Assembly (NCBI RefSeq): GCF_020523825.1
Contig: NZ_JAJALK010000004.1
Location: 310,001-374,000 of the forward strand
Direction of reading: 5' to 3'
DNA from: Methylobacterium brachiatum
GTDB lineage: Bacteria; Pseudomonadota; Alphaproteobacteria; Rhizobiales; Beijerinckiaceae
Length of the DNA: 64,000 bases
Shown: one piece after another, positions 1 to 7,469 of the stretch
How the letters are laid out: every line of letters begins with the position of its first letter
Numbering within the stretch: the first letter of the stretch is position 1
The notes under the pieces: generated by a model
What the model was told of the DNA's origin: nothing
The model's input: the letters and a program-made list of their open reading frames with translations, nothing else
The model's database searches: none
Program-made: the position numbers and the translations under genes

Positions 1-27
1 ACAAGGCTGAAAAGCGGGGAGGGGGCG

Positions 28-390
28 ATGGCGCGTGAACTTCTCGCAAGCGCTGCCGATTTGGTTCGTGAATTTGGCTTCACGGAACGACACTGGATTC
101 GACAAGCTGCGGCTGGAAGAATCCCGGGTGCTCGACAGCCTTTCGGTCCGCGATCATCTTGGGTGTTCGATCTGCGTGCCGTGCGTCAGTGGTGGGATGC
201 TTCGACGAGGACGGTGCCAGAATGGCCGACATCTACCTCCGCGGCAAAACGTGGTGGGGCCGGATCCAGAAGAACGGCCAGGACATCCGCGAATCCCTCG
301 GAACACGATCTGAGAGCGTTGCTCGCCAACGTCTTGCAGTCTGGCTCGCCGACCTTGAGGCCCAGGCGTGGGGTGGGAAGCCGCGGCTGA
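28..390 (+). CDS. Helix-turn-helix (excisionase-like) protein
   Basis: This 120-aa protein starts at an ATG preceded by a strong purine-rich Shine-Dalgarno stretch at 16-25. Residues 8-55 look like a MerR/excisionase-type helix-turn-helix: an N-terminal helix with LVREFGF, a turn with GRIPGARQ, then WVFDLRAVRQWWD. The last third overlaps the start of the integrase gene in another frame and is basic and Ser/Thr-rich without a recognisable fold, so only the first 65 or so residues are likely to be functional. Small HTH proteins next to a tyrosine integrase commonly act as recombination directionality factors or as repressors of the element. That role is inferred from position. The far 3' overlap (169 bp) is unusual and could mean that a frameshift fused an originally shorter protein to integrase-antiphase sequence. 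Confidence 0.6.
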   Translation: MARELLASAADLVREFGFTERHWIRQAAAGRIPGARQPFGPRSSWVFDLRAVRQWWDASTRTVPEWPTSTSAAKRGGAGSRRTARTSANPSEHDLRALLANVLQSGSPTLRPRRGVGSRG

Positions 391-1430
391 CCTTGAACGC
401 CGTCATCGCGGCATTCATCACCGAGCATGGCCCGTCGCTGCGCCCAAGCACGCTCCGCCGCTACGGCGTGTCGATCAACTGGCTGAACGAGCACTTTAAA
501 GGCAGGCTGCTTCTCGAACTGCGCGCCAAGGACCTGAAGGACTTCGAGACCGCCCGGCGCACGGCCGGCGCGTCGGCGCCGACGGTCCGGCGCGACCTCG
601 CGTGCCTGTCGACGATCTTCGGCTTCGCGATCGAGAACGAGTGGGCCGACATCAACCCGGTCATCCCGTTCCTCAAGCAGCGGTCGAAGCGCGGCCTGCG
701 AGAAGCGCCACCGCGCACCCGGTATCTCAGCCGTGCCGAGGAGGCGCGATTGCTCGAATCGTCGGTGCCCTACGTGCGCGACGCCATCCTGTTCGCGATC
801 TACACCGGCCTGCGCCAGGAGGAGCAGTTCTCGCTCACCTGGCCGCAGATCGACCTGGCGCAAAAGCAACTCACCGTCTCGGCCGAGACCGCGAAGGGCA
901 AGCGAGAGCGCACGGTGATCCTGCTGCAGCCCGCCCTCGACGTGCTCGCCCGGATGCCGCGACACATGAAGAGCGCGTTCGTCTTCCACCACGGCGCCGC
1001 GACGACGAAGCGAGGGCAGCGCCGAGCGGCGGCCGTAGAGCGGCCCGAGCGCAACGACGGCGAGCGATTCAATCACCTGGACCGGGGCATGCGCCGAGCC
1101 GCTGTGCGCGCGAAGGTGAAGGACCTGCGCTGGCACGATCTGCGTCGGACCCACGGCTGCCGGTTGCTTCAGGAGGAGAAGTGGTCGCTGGAGATGGTGC
1201 GTGACCAGCTTGGCCACCGCAGCGTCGTCCAGACCGAACGCGCCTATGCGTTCTTGGAGGTCGAGGCCCGGCGAACGGCGGCCCACGGAGCCGGCACAAA
1301 TCCCGGCACAGGGGAGGGCGCCCTGATTGCGCAGGAGATCGACGCGGCTACCGGCAAGCCAATCGAAGCACAAAAGCCGGCACAGGGTCAGCGGACTGAT
1401 CTGAAAAAACGAATTCGATCAGCACGTTAA
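222..1430 (+). CDS. Tyrosine recombinase / integrase of a genomic island
   Basis: This is a 402-aa phage-type integrase that would catalyse site-specific recombination of the element to its left. The catalytic set is visible: Arg198 in TGLRQEE, His305 and Arg308 in WHDLRRTHG, His332 in LGHRS, and nucleophile Tyr342 in RAYAF. The N-terminal 60 residues contain an Arm-type DNA-binding region (YLRGKTWWGRI), followed by a SAM-like core-binding domain around residues 70-155. I chose the ATG at 222 because the protein homology begins there and GAGGACGG lies just upstream; an ATG at 159 in the same frame would add 21 unrelated residues. The stop lies 15 bp from a tRNA-Gln 3' fragment, the usual arrangement of an island integrase beside its att site. 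The C-terminal 50 residues are low-complexity. Confidence 0.92.
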   Translation: MADIYLRGKTWWGRIQKNGQDIRESLGTRSESVARQRLAVWLADLEAQAWGGKPRLTLNAVIAAFITEHGPSLRPSTLRRYGVSINWLNEHFKGRLLLELRAKDLKDFETARRTAGASAPTVRRDLACLSTIFGFAIENEWADINPVIPFLKQRSKRGLREAPPRTRYLSRAEEARLLESSVPYVRDAILFAIYTGLRQEEQFSLTWPQIDLAQKQLTVSAETAKGKRERTVILLQPALDVLARMPRHMKSAFVFHHGAATTKRGQRRAAAVERPERNDGERFNHLDRGMRRAAVRAKVKDLRWHDLRRTHGCRLLQEEKWSLEMVRDQLGHRSVVQTERAYAFLEVEARRTAAHGAGTNPGTGEGALIAQEIDAATGKPIEAQKPAQGQRTDLKKRIRSAR

Positions 1431-1445
1431 GACTTGAGGCGACTG

Positions 1446-1492
1446 GCTTTTGGTACCGCCATTCCCAGGTTCGAATCCTGGCGCCCCAGCCA
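1446..1492 (+). other. tRNA-Gln(TTG) 3' fragment: integrase attachment site
   Basis: The sequence holds the anticodon loop TTTTGGT, the variable region, a perfect T-arm (CCAGG-TTCGAAT-CCTGG) and the acceptor 3' strand ending in encoded CCA, all matching a tRNA-Gln 3' half. The 5' half of a tRNA is absent upstream, so this is not a functional gene. It lies directly downstream of the integrase stop, as expected for an attL/attR site left by integration into a tRNA-Gln gene. The intact tRNA-Gln should lie outside the window to the left. Confidence 0.85.
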
Positions 1493-1602
1493 AGCCTCCG
1501 CTCAGTCAATGATCTGATTGCAGACGGCTCTCGGCCGCTTCTGCGGCGAGGCCGATTGTACGCAGCGCTGTTGCACGCGCTTGTCCACAGGACAGGGCGT
1601 TG
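1473..1602 (+). repeat. Direct repeat copy A (att core end plus flank)
   Basis: This 130-bp segment begins inside the tRNA-Gln T-arm and recurs without gaps at 10775-10904. The first 36 bp differ at only three positions, and a 60-bp block near the end (from GCGGCGAGGCCGATTGTACG to the shared GGGCGTTG) differs at one; the middle is more diverged. The pair brackets 9.3 kb of accessory genes. Read on the minus strand, the two copies encode near-identical protein tails with the same TGA, which suggests that the repeat was once coding. Confidence 0.8.
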
Positions 1603-1871
1603 ACGATTTGTGCTACCGCTTCCCGTCGTGGGGCGGTAGACTGGTGGCGTAGGCCATCAGCAAAGATCCCGGGCCGGGAAAGCTCCAACCCGGCGAAACT
1701 GTTCGCGCCTTCGACCGGTCGCCGCTCGCAGGTATCGGCACGGATCAGGCTGGTGCCGACCGCGAAGGTTCCGCCATCGACCGAACGCTCGCAGATGCGG
1801 TGCGGCATAGGGATCTTGAACACCGCTCGCGGTCGGCCGTCCCCCCCTGCGCTACATCCGGCAGCAGCCAC
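1506..1871 (-). pseudogene. Decayed IS transposase fragment (IS1182-like)
   Basis: The open frame (121 codons) contains, around 1690-1810, the pattern GGTFAVGTSLIRADTCERR followed by VEG. This resembles the conserved GGEGFAVDASLI-ADANRQR segment that precedes the catalytic domain of IS1182-type DDE transposases. The expected Asp is replaced by Gly in this copy, and the rest of the transposase (several hundred residues) is missing, so this is a remnant. The C-terminal 30 residues belong to the 130-bp direct repeat and are not transposase-like. No terminal inverted repeats could be identified. The family assignment rests on this one motif and is moderate. Confidence 0.45.
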
Positions 1872-1885
1872 GCTTCACAGCCGCC

Positions 1886-3121
1886 TCACGGGCTGGTCGG
1901 CCCCACGGCCCCGACACGTGCCGCCCGAGCCTTCAGCCGTGCGGCGGCCGCGGCGTAGCCTCCGCCAGCGCCATCGATGAAGTGCATGTGCCCGCTGCTC
2001 GGAACCGGAGGGCTGATGCAGGTCAACTGCGCAGCCGATTGCCGTTCCAGACCGAAATGGCAGATCCCCTGTGCCTCTGCAGCGGCGAGCTGCGCCTCCA
2101 GCCGATCCGCGAAGGCCTCGGTGCAGTCCAGGGTCATCCGCAGCGCGTCATCGTATTTGCGGAAGTCCGTATTCCCGACGATCTCGTGCCGAAACGCGGC
2201 GGGATCGAACGCGCCTAGCCGCAAGCCTGTGCGATAGAGCAGGTATTCCGGAATTGAGCGTGCCGCGAGGCGGAGCTTGCGCCAGAGGCGGCTCTTACGA
2301 GGGCCCGGCATGGCGCGCAGTTCGAGATCCAGCCCCATCCACGGTCCGTGCATCTGCGGTCCATCGTCCTGCATCGGACGTGCGACCTCGGCACTGATCT
2401 CCAGGCTGTGCAGGATCTCTTGCACGAGTTGCCGGAAGGCCGGCGCATCGCCGCTGTGCTGCGGCACGAGCATGAGCGAGAGCATCAATGCGTGGCGGGG
2501 ACGGATCTCCTGCCAGCGGCAGGAGAGGCCGGTCAGGTCAGGCTGGCTGCCGGGCTCGGCCGGTACGACGGCATAGTCGCCGGCCTTCATGGCGGCTTCT
2601 GCCCAGGGCAGACCGCCTCCGCTGAACATCGCATAGGAAACGTGAGCACTGGGCGCGTAGCGGGCTACGCGCACGTCGAGCCCGCGATCGCGCACGGCTA
2701 AGACCGGCAGGAGAGCGGTGCGCAGCTCGAGGTGCAGCGCCTCCCGGACCCAGACGGCCGTTGCCGCCAGCGCTTCTCGAGCAATATCAACGTCTTCCGG
2801 GCCAATGGCGAAGCTTGCCCCATCGCCGCCGAAGACGAAGGGAAACTCGCGCCGGCCGAGAGCATTGGAGACGGCCGCGATGATGGCTGCGCCGGCCGCA
2901 TTCACCGCCTTGTAGCGGCCCAGCCCGATCTGCTGCTGGGAGCCGACGACATCGGCCACACCAAGCCACCACGTCGTGGGCAGCGGCCGATAGAGGACTG
3001 GATCCATGAGGCTGGAGAAGGTGGTGAATCGCGGCAGGCTCTCGTAGAAATCAGGAGGCGTGTGGTGCTTGGCGGGTTCGACCTGCCGAGCTGCATCCGC
3101 CGGTTTCCGCGTCGCCGCCAT
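1886..3121 (-). CDS. DUF3095 family protein (adenylate cyclase-associated)
   Basis: This 411-aa cytoplasmic protein is recognisable as DUF3095 by its N-terminal FYESLPRF motif, the GRYKAVNAAGAAIIAAVSNA segment, PFVFGGDGASFAI, and the C-terminal DFRKYDDALRMTLD followed by CHFGLERQSAALMT-like sequence. The GGDGA core resembles the nucleotide-binding strand-turn of class III cyclase/GGDEF folds. DUF3095 proteins have been annotated as cyclase-related, but no activity is established to my knowledge. The ATG at 3121 is chosen because GGGGAG sits 8 nt upstream; the frame remains open far upstream only because of the high GC. The gene lies on the minus strand between the transposase remnant and a secreted Gly/His-rich protein, with two CRP-type palindromes within 1.2 kb upstream. 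Confidence 0.8.
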   Translation of the reverse strand: MAATRKPADAARQVEPAKHHTPPDFYESLPRFTTFSSLMDPVLYRPLPTTWWLGVADVVGSQQQIGLGRYKAVNAAGAAIIAAVSNALGRREFPFVFGGDGASFAIGPEDVDIAREALAATAVWVREALHLELRTALLPVLAVRDRGLDVRVARYAPSAHVSYAMFSGGGLPWAEAAMKAGDYAVVPAEPGSQPDLTGLSCRWQEIRPRHALMLSLMLVPQHSGDAPAFRQLVQEILHSLEISAEVARPMQDDGPQMHGPWMGLDLELRAMPGPRKSRLWRKLRLAARSIPEYLLYRTGLRLGAFDPAAFRHEIVGNTDFRKYDDALRMTLDCTEAFADRLEAQLAAAEAQGICHFGLERQSAAQLTCISPPVPSSGHMHFIDGAGGGYAAAAARLKARAARVGAVGPTSP

Positions 3122-3405
3122 CGCCCTGCTCCCCGGCGCAGACTCCGGCCGCGTGACGCGCCCGGATCCCGGCACTGACATCATCCTCGGTGGAACCACC
3201 ATCACCACGGTCACGTGCACGCCTACAAGCGAACGCGCGACGGCGGCGACACACTCGCGACCGCTCCGCGCAGGCGCGAGCGACACCTCTAACGCGGTTG
3301 CGGTTCCAGTTTCGATATTCGCGCGGCGTCTTCGGGACGAATGGGGCGGGGGTGCCGTCACCAGTCCGTCGTCACAGCAAGCGGTGGTGTGCCGAGGTGG
3401 GCCAA
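3122..3405. other. Intergenic region upstream of the DUF3095 gene
   Basis: About 355 bp lie between the DUF3095 start and the stop of the next minus-strand gene, which is followed by a strong hairpin (described separately). I see no credible gene here: open frames lack start signals and family features. It presumably carries the DUF3095 promoter, but no clear -35/-10 pair is visible. Confidence 0.5.
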
Positions 3406-3437
3406 CCGGCCGCCGCTGCGTGTGCAGCGGCGGCCGG
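3406..3437 (-). terminator. 14-bp GC-rich hairpin, terminator-like
   Basis: CCGGCCGCCGCTGC and its exact reverse complement flank a 4-nt loop (GTGT). The hairpin lies 41-72 nt after the stop of the minus-strand secreted protein gene. There is no U-tract on either strand, so it may be an mRNA-stabilising or Rho-assisted terminator and not a classical intrinsic one. Confidence 0.6.
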
Positions 3438-3477
3438 TCTCTGGCCGAGGGCTCAATGAGCCGAGACGAAAGCTCCG

Positions 3478-3792
3478 TCAGCTGCAGACGCGCTCGTGTC
3501 CGAAGAACAAAGGGTTGTAGACGAAGCGGCAATCCCCGAAATCCGAGCTGAGGAAGTAGCGGCCTGCGGGATAATCCCAGTTGAACCCGCCGAAGCGCCG
3601 ACGGAATCCACGGTGGTGGAAGTATCGATGGTGGCCAAATCCGCCGTACCCGAATCCGCGATGGCCAAATCCGCCCTGATGGCCGAAGCCGCCGTGACCG
3701 AACCCGCGGGCGTCGGCGCTGGCAGCACCGCAGGCTAGTGTCGCGAGCGCGAGACCTGCGACCATCATCGTCTTCGTCGAAATCGTCTTCAT
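3478..3792 (-). CDS. Secreted Gly/His/Phe-rich small protein
   Basis: This 104-aa protein begins with a Sec signal peptide (MKTISTKTMMVAGLALATLA, cleavage likely after ASADA). The mature part has FGHGG / FGHQGG / FGHRG-type repeats in residues 30-65, then Arg/His-rich sequence, then a Tyr/Phe-rich tail containing two cysteines (DCRF and VCS) that could form a disulfide. A good ribosome binding site (AGGGAGAAG) precedes the ATG at 3792. A perfect CRP-type palindrome is centred 62 bp upstream of the start codon, so cAMP-CRP or a Crp/Fnr-family control is likely. His-rich repeats suggest metal binding at the cell surface, but this is only inference; no family with a defined role is recognised. 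Confidence 0.8.
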   Translation of the reverse strand: MKTISTKTMMVAGLALATLACGAASADARGFGHGGFGHQGGFGHRGFGYGGFGHHRYFHHRGFRRRFGGFNWDYPAGRYFLSSDFGDCRFVYNPLFFGHERVCS

Positions 3793-3846
3793 CGTGCTTC
3801 TCCCTGTTGGGGTGACAGCACTCTGCGCCCGACGATGGCCGGTCGC

Positions 3847-3862
3847 TGTGATCCCGGTCACA
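3847..3862. promoter_or_regulatory. Perfect CRP-type palindrome TGTGA-N6-TCACA
   Basis: TGTGATCCCGGTCACA fits the CRP half-site consensus at all ten conserved positions. It lies 55-70 bp upstream of the minus-strand start at 3792, a position compatible with class I/II activation. Confidence 0.65.
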
Positions 3863-3879
3863 GAGAGCCGGACGCCCGG

Positions 3880-4070
3880 CGTGGCGCGGGATCGACGGCA
3901 GCGGCGCAGGTTCACGCTTCAACCAAAGCTCGACGGGTTGGAACCGGCCGCGGATGGCCACCGTCCGCCGCGCGCCGAAGAGGCCGCCCGGCTCAGCGAT
4001 ACCGGCAGCCGTCAGGAGATCGGCGCTGACGGCGCGGCGGGTTACCCACGGGATCGTGGAACGTTGTGAG
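3880..4070 (-). pseudogene. Possible remnant of a class III cyclase C-terminus
   Basis: One minus-strand frame reads RRAVSADLLTAAGIAEPGGL, then GARRTVAIRGRFQPVELWL. This is reminiscent of the end of a class III adenylate/guanylate cyclase domain, where an ISADL-like strand is followed by an effector-loop segment ending RG-x-x-x-P-V-x-L. The catalytic aspartates and the rest of the domain are not visible in the surrounding sequence. A neighbouring DUF3095 gene makes a cyclase plausible, since the two families are found together. The match is short and could be accidental in GC-rich DNA; this is a weak call. Confidence 0.25.
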
Positions 4071-4246
4071 GCGGGCGCGGGTGGGGCCGGGCCGAGGCGC
4101 TCACGCGTCGGACCGGTGAAGCCGGTGAGATCGATGAAGCGCACCGGGATCGCGCGCGTGAGGGGCGCAGCCAGATAGGTCGGGTCTGTAACGCATTCGG
4201 GGGCGGCTGCGAACAGGCCCTCGTCAACGTCAGCCAATACTTCCTG

Positions 4247-4262
4247 TGTGACGACGATCACA
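4247..4262. promoter_or_regulatory. Second perfect CRP-type palindrome
   Basis: TGTGACGACGATCACA again satisfies TGTGA-N6-TCACA. It lies 141 bp upstream of the GMC oxidoreductase start. The 3793-4402 region between the divergent genes otherwise holds only the weak cyclase-like remnant. Confidence 0.55.
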
Positions 4263-4402
4263 GTCACGCAAGCCGAAGGCATGGAACATCCACCCGAAGT
4301 CCCGCGGCTCACGAGCTGCGTCGCGGGCTCCGCAGTGATGCCGGGAGAAACCGTGCTGTTCCTCAGCAACGGCCGCGCGGCAGAAGAAGGACTCTATATA
4401 TC

Positions 4403-6016
4403 GTGAGCCAGTCTCGTCTCGAAGATCGCGATTCCTCGCGGCGCGCGCAGGAGAACCAGCACCGCTTGGTCGCGGAGCTGCGGTCGCAATACGACGTCAT
4501 CATTTGCGGCGCCGGATCCTCAGGCTCGGTCGTGGCGCGGCGCCTCGCGGAGAATGCCGATCTGCGCGTGCTGCTGATCGAAGCCGGGGGCAGCGACGAT
4601 GCCGAGACGGTGCTCGACCCTGCACAATGGCCGGCCAATCTGGGCAGCGAGCGGGATTGGGGATTTCAGGCGCAGCCGAACCCCCACCTGAACGGCCGTG
4701 CCCTGTCGATGGCGATGGGCAAAGGTCTCGGGGGCGGCTCCAGCATCAACGTGATGGTCTGGGCGCGCGGGCACCGCAGCGACTGGGATTACTTCGCTGC
4801 GGAGGCTGGCGATGCCGGGTGGAGTTACGACAACGTCCTCCAGATCTATCGTCGAATCGAGAACTGGCAGGGTTCGCCGGATCCCCGGTATCGCGGCGTT
4901 TCCGGACCGGTCTGGGTCCAGCCTGCTTCGGATCCCAGCCCCATCGCACACGCGATGCTCGATGCGGCCCGCGAGATCGGCATCCCCACGTTCGCGCATC
5001 CGAATGGCGTGATGATGGAGGGGCCGGGCGGCGCGTCGATCTCGGACATGCTGGTTCGCGACGGCCGGCGCCAATCGCTCTACCGGGCCTATGTCCATCC
5101 GTGGCTCGACCGCCCCAACTTGACGGTCCTCACCGACGCGACCGTGCGGCGCGTCCTGATCGAGCAGCAGCGCGCGGTCGGCGTCGAAGTGGTTCGCGCC
5201 GGGCAGATCCTGGAGATCAGAGCCCGGGCCGAGGTGGTGCTGTCGCTGGGGGCTATCCAGACGCCCAAGGTTCTGATGCATTCCGGCATCGGGGACCATG
5301 CGGAGCTGACGCGCTTCGGCATCCCGGTGATGCAGCACCTGCCGGGCGTCGGCCAGAACTTTCAGGATCATGTCTCGTTCGGATGCATCTGGGAGTATGC
5401 CGAACCCATCGCCCCCCGGAACAGCGGCAGCGAGGCGACCCTGTACTGGACGAGCCGCCCCGGGCTCGATGCGCCGGATGTGCTCTTCTGCCAGGTCGAA
5501 TTTCCCGTGCCGAGCGATCGGACCGCGGCGCGCGGTGTGCCGGCGCAGGGCTGGACGATGTTCGCCGGTCTGGCGCGCCCGGCGAGCCGCGGCCGGCTTC
5601 GGCTGACGAGTGCCGATCCCTCGGTGCCGTTGGCGATCGAGGCCAACATGATGTCCGATCCCGCGGATATGGCGACGGCCGTCGCCTGCGTGGATCTGTG
5701 CCGCGCGCTGGGCAACGCACAGGCGTTTCGGCCGCATGTCCGCGGAGAGGCCATGCCGGGCGACATCAAGGGAGGCGCGCTCGAAGACTTCATCCGTGAT
5801 GCCGCCGTGACGTACTGGCACCAGAGCTGCACGGCCAAGATGGGCCGCGATGCCCTGTCGGTGGTCGATGCATCGCTGAACGTCTACGGGATCGACGCTC
5901 TGCGCATCGCGGATGCTTCGATCATGCCGCGTGTGACGGCGGGAAACACGCAGGCCCCCTGCGCCATCATCGGAGAGCGGGCGGCCCAGATGATCGCCCA
6001 GGCTCACGGCCTGTGA
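4403..6016 (+). CDS. GMC family FAD-dependent oxidoreductase (choline dehydrogenase-like)
   Basis: This 537-aa flavoprotein would oxidise an alcohol to an aldehyde or ketone. The Rossmann FAD-binding motif is at residues 31-45 (YDVIICGAGSSG), with the second GMC signature GKGLGGGSSINVMVWARGH near residues 100-118. The C-terminal active-site region carries His473 (YWHQSC) and Asn515 (AGNTQAPC), a His/Asn pair typical of GMC enzymes. No signal peptide is present, so it is probably cytoplasmic. The start used is a GTG at 4403; about 28 residues precede the FAD motif and no internal start fits better. The substrate cannot be read from sequence; choline, polyethylene glycol-type and long-chain alcohols are all possible. 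A CRP-type palindrome lies 141 bp upstream. Confidence 0.9.
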   Translation: MSQSRLEDRDSSRRAQENQHRLVAELRSQYDVIICGAGSSGSVVARRLAENADLRVLLIEAGGSDDAETVLDPAQWPANLGSERDWGFQAQPNPHLNGRALSMAMGKGLGGGSSINVMVWARGHRSDWDYFAAEAGDAGWSYDNVLQIYRRIENWQGSPDPRYRGVSGPVWVQPASDPSPIAHAMLDAAREIGIPTFAHPNGVMMEGPGGASISDMLVRDGRRQSLYRAYVHPWLDRPNLTVLTDATVRRVLIEQQRAVGVEVVRAGQILEIRARAEVVLSLGAIQTPKVLMHSGIGDHAELTRFGIPVMQHLPGVGQNFQDHVSFGCIWEYAEPIAPRNSGSEATLYWTSRPGLDAPDVLFCQVEFPVPSDRTAARGVPAQGWTMFAGLARPASRGRLRLTSADPSVPLAIEANMMSDPADMATAVACVDLCRALGNAQAFRPHVRGEAMPGDIKGGALEDFIRDAAVTYWHQSCTAKMGRDALSVVDASLNVYGIDALRIADASIMPRVTAGNTQAPCAIIGERAAQMIAQAHGL

Positions 6017-6097
6017 TCACCCTGCGGGTCGCGGCCCGGCATGGTTCCGAGGCTGCCGGGTCGAGTTCCTCTCCTTCAGGCGCCACGCCGCGTCGTG

Positions 6098-6108
6098 GTG
6101 ATTATCAC
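6098..6108. promoter_or_regulatory. Short perfect palindrome GTGATTATCAC
   Basis: An 11-bp dyad ends 14 bp before the methyltransferase ATG, overlapping the place where a Shine-Dalgarno should lie (none is obvious). It could be an operator. Evidence is limited to symmetry and position. Confidence 0.3.
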
Positions 6109-6122
6109 TCGGGCGGTCGCCA

Positions 6123-6995
6123 ATGTCTTTCCAAGCCGTTGAACGCACGCTGCGGCAGATGGGCGATGCGGCGCGAGGCCTTGCCGCGATCGGCGCCGCC
6201 TTACGCCTGCGGCGGGAGGCGATGGAGGTTCCTCCCGAGGTCGCGCGCCGGTTGCACGACGTGGTTGCGGCCCTGGTGCCGGGGGGCCTCGGTGAGCTCG
6301 ATCAGGCGCAGGTCTCCGCGTCCCTGGCGTCCGTCACGCACGCGCTGCAGGAGGCGCGGGATCTGTTGGATAGCCTGGAACGACCGGCAGTCTGGCAGGT
6401 CCGCGATCCTGCGATGTTGCAGGCCCAAGGCCAAGCCTCACGCGTCGTCGTGCGGCACTTGGCGGCCTTGGGGGCCGAGCGCCCGGCGCTCGCAGCCGCA
6501 CTCTCCGGGCGCTTCCTGGATGTCGGCACGGGTGTGGGCGGTATCGCCCTCGAAGCCGCAGCGCAGTGGCCCGCGCTGCATATCGTGGGCCTGGACATCT
6601 GGGAGCCCGCTCTCGAACTGGCCCGTGCGAACGTGGCGGCAGGCCCGTTCGGCAGCCGTATCGACTTCCGCCTGCAGGATGTGACCCAGGTCGATGATCC
6701 GGCCGGCTACTCGCTGACGTGGCTCCCGGCACCCTTCCTCTCAGAGGACGCGGCTCGGACGGCGCTCGACCGTCTGACGGCTGCCCTCAAGCCGGAGGGA
6801 TACCTTGTCGTCGGACTTTACGCGCCGCCTCCGGATCCGGTCGGCGCCGCGCTTGCAGCCTTGCGGCTGGTCCGCAACGGCGGCCACCTATGGGCGTGCG
6901 CTGATATGGAGGATGAACTCCGCTCCCGTGGGTTTACCGCCATCGAGACCTGTGCGGGACAGCCGGTCACGCTCGTGATGGGACGACGCGCGTAG
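6123..6995 (+). CDS. Class I SAM-dependent methyltransferase
   Basis: This 290-aa protein has a Rossmann-type SAM-binding core. Motif I is FLDVGTGVGG near residue 131, the acidic ribose-binding loop is VGLDIWEPAL near residue 158, and post-motif segments RIDFRLQDV and LKPEGYLVVG follow. The first 110 residues are helical and resemble the N-terminal all-alpha dimerisation region of small-molecule O-methyltransferases. The family therefore points to methylation of a small metabolite; the substrate is unknown. The gene follows the GMC oxidoreductase by 106 bp on the same strand. There is no clear Shine-Dalgarno before the ATG. A short relic downstream (7112-7258) begins with a similar MSFxA start. 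Confidence 0.85.
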   Translation: MSFQAVERTLRQMGDAARGLAAIGAALRLRREAMEVPPEVARRLHDVVAALVPGGLGELDQAQVSASLASVTHALQEARDLLDSLERPAVWQVRDPAMLQAQGQASRVVVRHLAALGAERPALAAALSGRFLDVGTGVGGIALEAAAQWPALHIVGLDIWEPALELARANVAAGPFGSRIDFRLQDVTQVDDPAGYSLTWLPAPFLSEDAARTALDRLTAALKPEGYLVVGLYAPPPDPVGAALAALRLVRNGGHLWACADMEDELRSRGFTAIETCAGQPVTLVMGRRA

Positions 6996-7469
6996 AACGC
7001 GCTCCGTCAAGGCAGCGCATCGAGCCCGCCGGGAGCGGCCGGGTCCAGTTGCAACGCGATCAGGACCCGTGATCGAGTGACTCGCGAGGCGCTGCCGCGT
7101 CGCGCCTTCGGATGTCTTTCGAAGCCGCGATCCGGTTGATGGGGCGCACCCTGAGGCCCCTGCCTGAACCGTTTCGGGTGTCCGCTCCCGTGCGGTTGCC
7201 CCCCGAAGCGGACCGACGGTTATCGGCCAGCCTCTGCCTGCGTGTTGAGCCGACGTGAGCGTCTCAGATGGGTGGGTTTGCGATCGTCTGCTTTCGGTCG
7301 GCAGCACGCAAGAGCGGACATCGCGCCGCGTCTGCTTCCGACTGTCGACCGAAGACCAAGGAGCGGTCGGCGGCGACCTCGGCGGTTATTGCCTTCAGCT
7401 TCCAAAGGCCGTGGCGCACCCTGAGAGGCGAATGTTCGGCAAGGCGACTCGGAGGCGCCCGCTGCCTGA
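6996..7469. other. Gene-poor spacer with a truncated reading frame
   Basis: The 474-bp gap between the convergent methyltransferase and ECF sigma genes contains only the small 7112-7258 frame listed separately. The rest shows no start signals, RNA gene or strong hairpin. Confidence 0.5.
7112..7258 (+). pseudogene. Possible truncated duplicate of the methyltransferase start
   Basis: This 48-codon frame begins MSFEAAIRLMGR and later reads VRLPPEADRRLSAS. The upstream methyltransferase begins MSFQAVERTL and has MEVPPEVARRLHDV at a comparable distance. The shared MSFxA and (V/L)PPE-x-x-RRL segments suggest a partial duplication cut short by a stop codon. No ribosome binding site is visible, so it is probably not translated. 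Confidence 0.35.

Noticed and set aside
1441..1500. A functional tRNA-Gln gene
   Set aside because: The 5' half (acceptor strand, D-arm) is absent; only the anticodon loop to the CCA end remains.
1886..4369. A single 827-codon minus-strand open frame
   Set aside because: Only the DUF3095 part (1886-3121) has family signatures and a Shine-Dalgarno. The upstream part overlaps the secreted protein gene and is open by GC bias.
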